From Reticulascus tulasneorum (Eukaryota; Ascomycota; Sordariomycetes; Glomerellales; Reticulascaceae), in assembly GCA_001557505.1 (NCBI GenBank), contig LSAX01000011.1, positions 682,001-746,000 on the forward strand: a DNA stretch of 64,000 nucleotides, read 5' to 3'. The position numbers and the translations under genes are program-made. Of the stretch, positions 34,900 to 47,273 are shown piece after piece; position 1 is the first letter of the stretch; every line of letters begins with the position of its first letter. The notes under the pieces are model-generated. The model saw nothing but the letters and a program-made list of their open reading frames with translations, searched no databases and was not told the DNA's origin.

Positions 34900-35620
34900 A
34901 CTTAGTTTATAATTAATATTAACTAATAAAAAGCTTTTATAGATATTATAATAATTAATAACTAAGAGTAAATATTAAAAAGCGAGATTATTTATATATA
35001 ATTAATAAGGATAACTCTTCTAAGGTTATCTAGAGCTCTAAGATTTACAAACAACTAGATTATTAAGTTTTTAAATAAATATAAAAACTAAATAAAACTT
35101 ATTATATAGATTAATAATCGGAAAAAGGAAAATATAATAAAATATATCGGTTTAAAATTTAAAAAGATCTTTAAGGTATACGTCGTAGATAATATTACGT
35201 AAGAAGAGGTAAAAATAACATTTAAGAAAGAGTTTAAAACTATAAACCTTAATTAATTATAAAAACTTCTCAATAAGATTAAAAAGATAAAAGTTATAAA
35301 AGAAGATATCAAAGACCTAAGAAAAATAATGAAACTCTTATAAAAGATCAAAGATTATAAACAAAAAACTTTAAAAATAGATAGTAATATTATAACTAAC
35401 TTAGAAATAACTAAGGTTATATATATTATTTATCATAAAAAGATCTTTAAAGAAATAACTTAGAAATTATTATTAAATAATCTTACTAATCTTAAGTAAC
35501 CTAGATATCTAAAAAAGTTTCGTAAAGCAATTAAAGATTAAATAACTAATAACCTTAAATTAGATAGAAATAAAAGGAAATTAAATAAGAAACGATAGAC
35601 TAGCCTTAATCAGATATTAA
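34900..35620 (+). pseudogene. Gag-like remnant of the retrotransposon
   Basis: One plus-strand frame reads through with few stops and contains coherent stretches such as NRKKENIIKYIG, FKKIFKVYVVDNIT and EEVKITFKKEF. These resemble the helical Gag of fungal Ty3/Gypsy elements. Stops fall at codons that would be Gln or Trp before RIP. The start and end of the frame cannot be fixed. Confidence 0.55.
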
Positions 35621-36468
35621 GCAATTCGTCATCATCTTCAGAAAAAAAATCTAATAAAAAGATAAATAAGCTTACTAAATAAATAAAAAGCCTTATCTTA
35701 AAGGTTAATATTAAAGCTAAAAAAATATTTATAAAATAGAAAAAGAAATAAAAAGACTTATAGAAAATAATAATTAAATATAATTTCGTAAAAAGGATTA
35801 TCTTTTATACTTAATTAGTCTAGAGAGAACGTTCGAAAAGTCTTCGAGATAATTAAGGAAATAGGTATTTAAAATTCCTTTATTAAGGTTATTATATTTA
35901 TTATAAAAGGCTAAAGTATATATTAGTCTAATATATAGACTAACTAACTAACCTTAAAGATAAAAAGATCTTCTTTTATAAAAGAAAATATTATATAAGA
36001 GCTAACGTAGATGTTTAAAAAGAATATGTTCTAGATTATATAATTAAGAAAGGTTATATAAATAACTTCTTAGATAAAAAAATAATTATTAGATAGATTA
36101 AAGGTAAATCTTCTAAATTATAATAATAATAAGTATTATAATATCTTAATTATAAAAGAACGTAGAAATAAAGGTTAAAGGATATAAAAGACCTTGATTA
36201 AGGATAATTATTAATTAAAAGAAATATAGCTTTTATCTTAGTTAGATTTATATTAGAAATAGAGAATAACCTAAGAAGTATATTCTTAATTACTTAATCT
36301 TAATCTAAAACTCTTAATTATTAATAAACCTTTTATAACTAATCGTTATTATTATTAAAAACGTTATAAAATATTAGGTTTAACGATAAGACGTAGAGTA
36401 GAGTAAGCTTAATTATTCTTAATTAAGCTTAAATAACTTATTCTTCTTAAAGTAGAGCTTATGGTAAT

Positions 36469-36660
36469 ATGGAAATATTAGAAAAGAAGTCCGTTTTAAA
36501 GGGGATTTCTAAGGAAAAGTTAAATAAGTTTACTTCTTTTAGAATAAGTAATATAGAAGAAATTAGTTTAGGTATTAATATAGAGTATATCTTAGATTTT
36601 AGACTAATATTTAATAATAACGAGGTTATATATAAAGTTGTTAATAATATTAAGAAGTAA
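36469..36660 (+). pseudogene. 63-codon surviving open frame in the gag-pol interval
   Basis: The only ATG-started frame of 60 or more codons in the A+T-rich block (begins MEILEKKSVLKGISKEK). It sits between the Gag-like and reverse-transcriptase remnants, in the same strand. It is best read as a piece of the gag-pol polyprotein that happened to escape stop codons, not as a gene. No protease motif was recognised. Confidence 0.5.
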
Positions 36661-38389
36661 AAAGATATATAGATAATAAAATTATTTATGAAAAACGTTT
36701 ATATAGTTATCTTAACATTTAGAGATATAAAGATAACCTAATTTTAAATAATTATAAATAATTAATTAAAGGTAATATACTTAGAGATATCTAAATCTAT
36801 TAAAACGTTATAATTAAATATAGTAAAAAGGTCTTTTTAAAAAAGAACTAAAGAGTAAAAGGTGATAGACGGTAAAGATGATATTATGATAATAGCGATG
36901 AGAGTAGCTTTTATATTAACCTGATTAGGCTTAGCTTAGTTTTTAAATTTAGTAATATTTTTAATAATTAGTTTATAGATCATTTTAGAAATTAGATTAA
37001 AAATTAAAGTTAATAAACTAAAAAGGATAGTTCTTATTATTATTAATATTAGAGCTTAGTATAATTTAATAAGAAAGTCTATAGTAAAAAGGCTTAGTTT
37101 TATAGATTATATAGAGAACTTAATATTTATAATGAATAGTCTTATATCTAATTAGAGCTTAAAAATGGTTAGATATATAAAGAAATATATCTAAATAGGT
37201 CTATATTAGACTAAGATGATTATCTAAGTCTTATCTAATGAAAATTATAGTTATAATTTCTTATTTAATATATTATTTATTATATAAATAGCTTTTACGT
37301 TAAGTTACTCTTATAATATTATCTTCGTTAACCTTACTATTAGATAAATATATCTTCTTATATTAATAAGATTTATAATAAGATCTAAAATAGTTAACAT
37401 AAAGAAAGTTTACTTTAACTAAGATTAAGATAACGAAAAACGTAAGGTTAAAGATAATAATCCTTCTAAAGGAAAATCTTACTAATAAGACGAAGTTAAC
37501 AAAAGCAATTAAGGGTATATTAGTCTTAAAACCTTAAAACTAGAAAGAATAGAGCTTAACGATGTTTTTCTTAGTTTTATCTTTCTTGATCAGGCCTATT
37601 ATATTGTGGAATTATTAGTAAAACTTATATATAATGTTATATTGTTTTAAATCTATAAAGTTATGATAACGTTTAGATGTTATAACTTAAAATATGTTTA
37701 TTGTTAAATTGCTAAAAAGATAATAATATATAAAGAAGAGGTAATTATTTAATAATTATATATCTTAAAGATAATTTAATAATGAGGTAACCTTAATTAG
37801 CAAAAGAGGAGGGAGAAAGAGTTATTAATAAAAATATATTTTATTGAAATAAAAATTCGCTATTTAGAAAGTGAAGAGTTTAAGAAGTTAGAAAAAAAAA
37901 GAATTAAGAAAATAAGATTAAAGATCTTATAATTATAGAATAAAGAAAGTATTAAAAAAGTATAAAGATAAATGTTAAAAGTTTATAAGTTAAAAAAGGT
38001 TAAAGTTTATTTTATAGATAATATTCTTTCTAATAGATTAATATTAAAAAAAGATATAAAATAGAAAATAAAAAAGCTTAAAAAGATAAAAGAACTTCTT
38101 AAATAATAAGATCTCTTCTATCTTAGCTTAATTATTTCTAAATTCTTAATAATTAAACTAAAAAGTTATTTTATAAAAAAGAAACTCTAACTTATCTTAA
38201 ACTTTCTTAAATATTTATATAAAAAAGAACATGAACTTTTTAAAACCATATTTTTTAACCGTAAAATAGTTCTTATATAAGACTTCTCTAAATATAAACA
38301 GCTAAACCTTATTATTATATTATAATAGAAAATAAAGATAATATTATATAAAATATAATAAATAAAAAATATCTTAATCTTAAAAACGT

Positions 38390-38990
38390 TAAAAATTATA
38401 ATTATTTAGATGTTTAAAGAACGTTTTAAAAAGAAAGTTCTTAAGGAAAATTATACCTTTTATAAAAACCTTTAGTTCTTTATTAATAAAAAAGATGGTA
38501 AGATAAAGCTGATTAACTTTATTACGAAGATTAATATTATGATTATTAAGGATAACTTTATCTTTTTTAACGTTAATAAATTTTTAGAAGACTTTATTAT
38601 ATATAAGCTAATATCTTTATTTAATTTCTTCTCTAAGTACAACCAGGTTAGCCTTAATAAAGAAAGTAGAGATTTTATGATATTTATAATGTTAATAAGG
38701 CTTTTCTAAATATATATTTTATTATAAAAAACTATTAACTTAGTTACTTAATTTATATATATTATTATTAAGATCTTATATAACCTTATATTTAAAATTT
38801 ACTAAGTTTTCCTAGATAATATTATAATTAAAAGGTTAAAAACCATTTATAATAATAAGCTAATTAGGTTTAAAATAAGAAGATATATTATAAAATATAT
38901 TATTAATATTAATAAAATATTTATAAACGTTAAGTTAATAAGCTATATAATAGCGGGTGTGAAATCTTAATGATGTTAAAAATTAGTAAT
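38390..38990 (+). pseudogene. reverse transcriptase remnant (Ty3/Gypsy)
   Basis: Readable RT landmarks in order: FFINKKDGKIKLINFITKIN (fingers), FFSKYNQVSLNKESRDF (where active relatives have FSGYxQVPL), then VFLDNIIIKRLKT. The last corresponds to the catalytic block, where relatives have FLDDI; the second Asp has become Asn here through a G-to-A change. Next is IRRYIIKYIININKIF. Several stops interrupt it. This segment identifies the family most securely. Confidence 0.85.
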
Positions 38991-39229
38991 CTTAATAAGG
39001 TACGTTTATAAGACGTTAGGTTAGAAACTAGAAGAAGCAAAGATTATTAAGATTAAAGAATAAGAGCTTTATAAGGATATTATTAAGGTCTAATTATTCC
39101 TAAATATTACTACGTTTTATTGCTATTAGGTATAAGATTTCATAATTATTACTAAGCTATTTACGTTCTTTCTAAAAAAAGATATTATTTTTATCTAAAA
39201 AATAGATTAAAAATAAATAATAAATCAAC

Positions 39230-39660
39230 TTAAGTAATGATTAATAAAAGCCTTAATCCTTATTATGTTAATATATAAACTTAGATTAAAGCTAATATAC
39301 TTTTATATAGATATTAATAATATTAGCTAAAGAGTAATATTAAGCTAATTTACTTTTAATAAGAAAAGATAAGTAACTTAATATAAAAATAATATATAGA
39401 AAAAGCTAAAGCTCGTTTATAATATAAATAAATTTAAATTAAAAAGAGTTTTAATATCTTTAAAAAGGCTTAGGAACTACCTCTACGATACCTGCTTTTT
39501 ATTAAAAACTAATATTAGAATATTTATTTCATAGCTTAATAACATAATATTAGATCTCTTAGAGGTATTAATCTTAAAGTAGATAACATAGATTCGTCTT
39601 TTCAACTTTAAAGTTAAATATATACTAAAGATAAAGAATATAATAACCAATAAGTTATTT
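39230..39660 (+). pseudogene. RNase H remnant of the retrotransposon
   Basis: Downstream of RT, in the right order, is a frame with LISLKRLRNYLYDTCFLLKT followed by ITQIRLFNFKVKYIL. This is the characteristic end of a Gypsy RNase H (fLxGxxF.l.TD ... W...L..F.f.v.h). Stops replace expected Gln or Trp codons. Confidence 0.75.
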
Positions 39661-39959
39661 TAAAAGCTATTAAGCCTTTCTGACCTCGTTAACAAAGAAA
39701 ACGAAGAAAATATTAATAACTTTATTAATAGATAAATCTTCTTTTTAATTATAAACCTTGATATTATAGATATTAAAGATTTACGACTAATATCTAATAT
39801 ATTTAACGCTAATTAGATATAAGATTAAGAATCTAAATAGATTATATATACCTTAATAACTCTGAACATATTAACTAGTCTTATTAAACCGCAATAAGAT
39901 AAGTTAAAAAAAAAAGTATATAAGTTCTTAGTCAGAGATAGACTTCTCTAGACCTAATT

Positions 39960-41050
39960 ATTAAGTAAATACCTTATCCTTTATCAACAAATAAACGAAA
40001 AAGAATATTAATTATCCTTAATCAGAGATAATTATAAGATTACCAGCTATAAAATAAGAGAATTAATATATAAGTTATATATTAACAAATATTATTAAAA
40101 TAATATATACTAGATAATTAAAAAAGTTCTTATAATATACCTAATATATTAAATATTAACCTTTAGATAAGATAAACTTTATAGATAGATTAAAATATAA
40201 TTAATAATATTTAAAATTATCTATTTAGATATATAATTTATAAAGAAATAAATAATAATAAAAGTTAAAGATCATTTTATTAACTAGCTAGAAATAAGAT
40301 ATTTCTTAAATAATAAGTCTATATATATTATAAAGTTCTTATTTAAAAAAGTTATCTACCGTTATAATATCTACGGTAAGCTAATAATTAATAAAAGATT
40401 AGAAAATAAGAAATATATTATAAAGCTTATTAGAAAGTATAACCTATATTAATAACTTACCTTAACATATTACCTTTATATAAATAAAATCTTTAAAATA
40501 AGATATTAACTAATAATGAAGATATTTTAGATCTAATATGATCAAGGTTATATAAATATCTTAGCATTTCTCTTAATAACCTTATTTATAAATTATATAT
40601 ATATCCATAGTCTAACTAGGTATACTCTGTTTTACCTTATATATAATTATAAAGTTATCATGTTAATAAAGATTAATATTATTATATAAAAAGTTCTTAA
40701 ATAAAATATAGTTTATATGCTTAATTAGGAATTAATAATACAAATAAAAACGATTATATAACTTAAAAAAGATTAAGACTATATAACTAAACTCCTTAAT
40801 TATAAAAAAAAGATTTAAGCTAAATAATAGAACAAAAGATATAAAAAAAGTCTTTATAAACAAAGGTTAGTTCTAAGAGATATAATATTAGTTTATAATA
40901 TAATTAGATCTCTTGATAAAAGCAAAAGTTCTAAACTTAAGTTAAAATAGCTAAGACTTTATAAGATTAAGTTAATAGCCCTAAATAACACGTCTTATAA
41001 ACTAAAATCCCTTAATAAGGAAAAAAAAAAAAGATCTATATATTTAAAAT
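39960..41050 (+). pseudogene. integrase remnant of the retrotransposon
   Basis: The core is readable around 40,340-40,620: a stretch corresponding to the D-x-G-x-E-N block (KRLENKKYIIKLIRKYNLY). Further on, LAFLLITLFINYIYIHSLTR matches the place where relatives have the conserved W-A-D-R-x-T region. A C-terminal beta-rich tail is suggested near 40,930-41,040. Position after RNase H supports the assignment. Confidence 0.7.
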
Positions 41051-41959
41051 ATAAATTAAAGAAGTTTATCAAGGCTCTTAACAGATAATAAGAACTAGAA
41101 GATAAAATGTTAACCTAAAAAGACTAAGATAAAGATATTATAAACCTACTTTTAAACCTCGACTTAACACCTTTTGAAAAAAAAAAAAAAAAATATAAAG
41201 AAAAGATAATTGTAAACCTAAAAGACTTTAATATATACTTAATCTTAAAGGTTATATACTAAATAACTAAAAAGAAATATATAGAAAAGCTTCAAAAGTA
41301 ACTTTTCCAGAATATTAAAAACCTTAAGAAAGATAACTTTTTTATCTTAATTTGATAAAGAAAGCTAATAAACTATGATAAATATTAAGATATCCTAGAA
41401 TAAAGCTAATTAGGCCTAACTATAACTTAATTTTATATTATTATAACTTAATAGTTAATAACTAACCTTTTATACTTTTACTTTTAAGATTAATTTTATA
41501 AACTTATACCTTATTTTCTATATTATCATATTACCTTTTCCCTCTATTAGACCTTAATTTTATATTTCTAAGCCTATTTTTTATTATTATTAGACCTTTA
41601 TTCTAACCTATTTAACCTTTTATTTATTTATTCTCTTTTCTAAAAGTTATATAATTTTAAAAATTTTACTTTTTCATTTTTTTTATTTATATTTATCTTT
41701 AATATTTTATCTTTTAAGATTTAGGAAAGATAACCTTATAAGATAAAGGATAATATATCTAATAAGTATTAAGCCTAATTAGGCTATTATAATTATTATA
41801 ATCATAAGTTAAAATTAATAAAATAGAAATTTTTATTTATAAAACCTTTTTAATTTTTAAAAATTAAGGTTATTACTAAATTTATATCTTAACCTTTTAT
41901 TTAACTATTTCTTATATATTTTTACCTTTAGCCTTCTTACCTAAAAAACCTTAAGATAT

Positions 41960-42750
41960 TATGTTCTGCTTAGTTCGTTAAGAGATCTTAACGTTAATAA
42001 TAAGATAAAGTCTAAAAATAATAATAACTTTATTTTAAAAACGGTTAAGATAAAAAACCAAAGATATAATATCTTTAGCTTAAAGTATATTAAATTATTT
42101 GTAAAAGAAATTAATTATAATAAATAAATAAAAAAGGTTAAAGTTAAAAAGATAAATCTATCTAACTTTAGTTATAATAAACTAAGCTTTAAAAGCCTTT
42201 TAAGCTTGATTAGACTTATTAATTTTAAAGCTAAACAGCTTATAAATTATATTATTAACCTAAAAAATATAATCAGACTTCTTAAAGAACTTATAATTAA
42301 CATAATAGTTACCTTAATAACTAAGTAATAAGATATATTTAAAAAAAGAATATATAACTTATATATTAATATATAAAATATTATTAAAATTAGAAAAGTT
42401 ATATTAATCTTCATAATATTTATAAAAGACCTTATTAATTCCTCCGTAAGCCTAGATAAATAAGCTTTTAATAATATTTAGATAATAAATGAATTTTATA
42501 AATTAATAATTAAAGATATTATAACTATTAATAGCTATAATTATACGCTAGGAAAACTTAGGCTTAAAAATCATTAAGTTGTTAACAAAAAGATTATTAT
42601 TAAGTATATTTCATTAAAAATAATAAGTAATATCTTTTCGAGATTTATTATCTTTAATAAACTTAATAAACTAGATTTTAAAATAAATAGAATTAGGTTG
42701 TATATTATTATCATTTTAGGCCAAGCCTTCTAAGAATAAATATTAAAGAT
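41960..42750 (+). pseudogene. unidentified coding remnant downstream of integrase
   Basis: A plus-strand frame starting near 41,965 stays open for roughly 250 codons with only a handful of TAA/TAG, each compatible with RIP of Gln or Trp. It includes KVKKINLSNFSYNKLSF and NYTLGKLRLKNH. Neighbouring frames have many more stops. The content is helical and charged; no family was recognised. It is either an extra retrotransposon ORF or a captured gene. Confidence 0.45.
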
Positions 42751-43839
42751 AAATAATAACTTATTATTAATTAGCCTTAACTAGTCATAAAGAAAAAAGA
42801 ATAATTTATAATAAGTTCTTTCTTAATATAACAGAAAAATCTATAATTTATAAATATTTTAATGTTAAATAATAACTATGGCTTTTATTCGTTAAAAATC
42901 TTAATAAGCTTAATTTCGCGATAACGAACATAATTATTAAGATCGACGGGAAAGCGAAAAGTATAATCTATGATAGATAGAAGTTCTGATTAAAGAAATA
43001 AAAAAGTTGATTTTGAAAGTTTAAAGATAAAGAATATAAAAAAAAGATATTTTCTCTTATAGATAAGAAGAAGATAAAGAAACCTTAAAATAAGAAGGTT
43101 GTTTGTTAGATAAGAAAAGAAAAAAGAAAAAGAAAAAAAAAAAGTAAAAATATTCTTTTTATTTAAAAATATTAGGTAAGAAGGCTGTTATTATTACTAA
43201 AAGGAAAAAACCTAAAAAATAAAATAAAAAAAGAGCCTTTTTATAATTATTATTAATATTAGAAATCTATATATATTATAACTTCTTTTTAATTATCAAA
43301 TTAATTATTATTATATATTTTTAAATTATTTAAAAATATCATTTTTATATCTTTAATATCTTGATTAAGGTTATTATAGATTTATTAAATATTAAAAACC
43401 TTAATAAGGGAAAATAAACCTTAAAAAAGACTTTCTATTTATATATATTTAACTTGTTTATATCTGATAATTTATTCTTTACTTATATATATTTTTTTAT
43501 TTATATTACCGAAAAACCTTATATCTTACCTTTTTAGTCTTTATTAATTAAGGATATAATTATATCTTAAAAGAGTAATTAATAAGATCTTATTAAAAGT
43601 AAACTTCTTAATCTTCTTAATATAGATAAGATAGAGAGATTATTAAGAATTATTAAACGACCTCTTTAAACGACCTATATTAATTCGTTTAAACTAATTA
43701 ACATACCTTAAACCTTATTACTCTCATCGTTAATAAGAAAAGCTTCTAGGCCTGACCAGGTTAATAAGCCTTAAATCCCTTAAAAAAACATTATATCTTT
43801 CGGTAAAAAATATATATATATATTCTTTATAAACGATAT

Positions 43840-46700
43840 AGATATGTTAACTCTAACTGATGAAGAACGTAAGATATATTCTACCTTTTAGAATAAGAGA
43901 ATAGTTTAAATAATTATCTTTAATAAGTCTGAAGCTATAGTTTTATATAAGCTAGATTAGTAAAGTAATAATACGAAAAACTTTTATAAATCTTAATATA
44001 TAATCAGCTCGACGAGATTCTAAAACTAAGTTCTATAGCTAAGTTCTCCTCCGTTTTTAATAACCTTTCTACCTAATAAGCTTATTACCGTTAAACTTAA
44101 AAGAGAAAAACTTAAGCTAGATCTTAAGAAATATTAAAAAGAGTTTAAATAATAGATTAGCTAATATTAAAATTAAGATTAAAAAGATAAATAGTTAAGT
44201 TTATTTAATATATACTTACTTATAGGTTTATAAAACCTTAAAATTATGATAAAGAGAAAAGATTAGCTAACTAAAAAGATAATAACTAGAGGTTTAATCT
44301 TAATTAGGAAAGATATAATTTAGGGATTTATAATATAGTCTATTTAGAATAATTAGATCTAGTAATATCAAAGAGATAATAACCTTACTAAAGAGGCTTA
44401 ATTATAAAAGTTAAAAACATTTTATAATATATAAGTGGTTATCTTTATTAATTATTACGATAATTATTAAATTATAATTATTATTAATTAGGTTTATAAG
44501 ATTATCTTCTTCTATAATAGCTTTTAGAATAATAGTTATATTAAAGATTAATTTACTTTATAAATGATATAAGTTATGAGCTAGTATTAAACTTATAGGC
44601 TTGGTCTTATTAACGAATAAGTCTTGAAAGTTAAGTTCTATTTATGCTTAGGCGTTATTTAACTTAATAGTTATAATTATAAATACCTTATATTAAACTA
44701 GATTAGAACGATGGTCTAAGAAACTAAGATAAACCTAATATAATCGGCCTTTTACTAGATCTAAGATAGGTAAACTTATTATTAATCAAGTAAGAAGTAA
44801 CTTGTTGTTTATATTAATATCTACTTTTAGAACCTAATTAGGTATAAACTTAGCTTATTTATTTATATATAAGAATATAACCGTTATAACGTTAAGATAT
44901 TATATAAAGAATATCTTTTTTAAACGTTAAAGGTTATAAAAAGATAGAAAGGCCTTTTATTAATAATGTTTCTTTTAACTAAGAAGGTTAACACGTCTTT
45001 AAGGACCTTCTAGAACCTAAGATAAGTAAAAAAGATCCTTGAAGATAAAAGCTTAACGGTTGTTTTATATAATATAATTAATAAAAGTTTCTAAAAGAGT
45101 ATATTCTTATTGAAGTCTTTATATTATTACTTTTTACCTAGGTTAAAGAACTAACGTTATTAACTATTATTTTCTTTTATATTTTTAGTTATTAAACTTA
45201 TTAAGAAGCCTTAAGATAGACCTAATTAGGTCTTTATAAACCTTCTTAATATAAATAACTTAAAAGATATAAAAGCTCTTAAAGGCTGGTTAAAAGGCTA
45301 TTAGTTAAAAATATAATAAAATTAATAATAATAAGTAAATAAACTCTAATTACTTATAAATCTTTAAAATCTTGAACTAAAAATAATTAACGAAGACTAG
45401 CTAAATGATAAAGAGATATTAAACGACTTTATTTTAATCTATAAAAGATTTATTAATTCTTTAGTTATTTATTAGATAAAGAATAACTAAATTATAGACT
45501 TAAAAAGTAAAATCATCATCTTTAAATAAAAATAAAATATTAAATAAGTATAAAAAGCTTATTTATTAATAATTATCAGATATTTTAATAATTATTAAGT
45601 TATAATTATCATTAATCAGGCTTATAGAATAATCTTTTACTAAGATAACTTCTAAAAAGATAAAGTTAATATAAAAGAACGGTTCATAATATAGATAAAT
45701 TATATCTTTTGTTAATATTAAAAATATAGATTAAGACTTAGTAAATCTCAAATCTTTTAAATAAGTGTTTACCTCTATCATAACATAATATAATTAAACA
45801 GATATAATTATAACTTCTTAATATTAGAATAGATCTACTATATAATATAAGAAGAGCTTCAAGATATTAAGTTCTTTACTCTCTATACCATGCTAGATAG
45901 CGCTTTCTGTTGTTAAGAATCACGACCGCGGCTATATATATATATTAAAGCTAACCTTAAGAACCTAATTAAGGCTAAACTTAGTCTTTTTCTATAACAT
46001 TAGCTATTTAATAATGGTTATAAGGTTAATATAATGAATAAAGATTAATTAAAACCTATTTTATTACCTTCTTTACGTTTTAATAATCTTAGCCTAATTA
46101 ACTAAACGTAAATCAAAGGCTTCTATTATAATAAAGATAATAAACCTATCTTCTCTAACGGAGACGAAGATAACGAGGATATTAATATATCTAATTAAGA
46201 CTTAAAGACCTTAATTAATCGTTTTAAGACCTTAATTCTTAAATCTTTATTATTTATTATTTCGTCGTGGACGTTTTAAGCTAGGCTTACGCCTAAAAAA
46301 GACTTTTTACCTTACGTAACCTTAACATTAAAAAAAAAAGTAAGCTATTTATAATTAACTATCTATATAAAACCTTTTATAAAAGCTTAACTTGTTATAG
46401 ATAATCTTTTTTTAACGTTTGTTAGATTACCTTATATAAATGTTATTATTAATAAGAAGTTTATATTATAATATATTATAATAGCTAAATAGTTTTTATA
46501 ATAATAAGACTTTTTTACTAATATTAATAGATAATCTAAGATATATAATCATATTAAGGTGATTAAGCTTACGATAACTTCTAAATAGGTAAGATAAAGA
46601 AGATTTAAAATATCTTATAAATAGATATAATAAGATATTAAGAATAAGTAGAAAGTTAGATTATATTAAATTAGGAGATAAACTTTCCGTAGATCTTATA
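43840..46700 (+). pseudogene. second unidentified post-integrase coding remnant with two related modules
   Basis: From about 43,840 a plus-strand frame gives coherent text such as NDIDMLTLTDEERKIYSTF, interrupted mainly by TAA/TAG. It contains two related segments (about 44,441-44,560 and 45,560-45,680) that share nucleotide and protein pattern: YDNYQIIIIIN and FNNYQVIIIINQAY. Tyr at the paired positions could be former Cys (TGC or TGT to TAC or TAT under RIP), which would make CxxC-type zinc modules. That last step is inference. Confidence 0.45.
44441..45680 (+). repeat. pair of related ~110-bp modules inside the post-integrase remnant
   Basis: The copies at about 44,471-44,545 and 45,588-45,665 align from TAATTATTAARTTATAAT onward through ATTAATYAGGYTTATA. 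The surrounding DNA between them does not align. They are about 1.1 kb apart, in the same orientation and the same reading frame. Confidence 0.6.
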
Positions 46701-46849
46701 TATACCTATAAGAACAATTAACGATATATAAAGCTAAAACGTCTGATAAACGTAGATATTTTTCTAACTTTCTAAAAAAAGAATTTAAGAAAAGATATAA
46801 TAATAAAACTTAATTCGCGGAGATGTTAGATATTATATTTAGAAACGAT

Positions 46850-47273
46850 TAAAACTAAGTAAGGTAAAATAAATACGTTTTATTATAAACTTATCATAAC
46901 TAGCCTAATCAAGCCTAAACATATACTTATACATATATTAATCATCAATCTTTTCTATATTTAATTATTTTCATAACTTTTATTAATATGTTCGGAAGTA
47001 CGCTCGTAGATATACCTTATAATATTATTAAATTCATATTATTAAGTCATCTTATAAAATCATAAGTTTATAAGTCTTTACCTTACGAAAGCCTCGATTA
47101 TATTATTAGATCTACTTATCCCTGATCAGGGATAGAACATTTTCCACGCCTGCGTAGTTATCTAGATGGCCGAGATATCGCCATTTTAGTGTGTTATATT
47201 AGGTTATATATATTAGAATGTTTAGTGGTTATAGTGGTGTGGCTACGAGACGACCTGGCTTAGGTTAATTTTA
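46850..47273 (+). repeat. right (3') LTR, 424 bp
   Basis: Partner of 32,848-33,271. Its last ~200 bases keep many more C and G than the left copy (for example CACGCCTGCGTAG and GTGGCTACGAGACGACC), so it has suffered fewer RIP changes. It ends AGGTTAATTTTA followed by GTAT. No strong polypurine tract is visible directly before it; the nearest purine-rich stretch is near 46,775-46,800. Confidence 0.9.

Larger units (their letters stand above)
32848..47273 (+). mobile_element. Ty3/Gypsy LTR retrotransposon, full-length but inactivated by RIP
   Basis: Two direct repeats of equal length bound the element. Translating through stop codons on the plus strand shows Gag-like, reverse transcriptase, RNase H and integrase remnants in that order, the Ty3/Gypsy order. 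Two more coding remnants lie downstream of integrase, giving 14,426 bp, unusually long for this group. Nearly all stops are TAA or TAG where related proteins have Gln or Trp, as RIP predicts. No intact pol frame remains, so the copy cannot move by itself. Insertion orientation is plus. The low-complexity A+T composition makes finer boundaries uncertain by a few bases. Confidence 0.9.

Noticed and set aside
41100..46849. A second nested LTR element inside the first
   Set aside because: No second pair of direct repeats was found within the internal region, and the mutation level looks uniform; left as an open alternative for the extra coding remnants.
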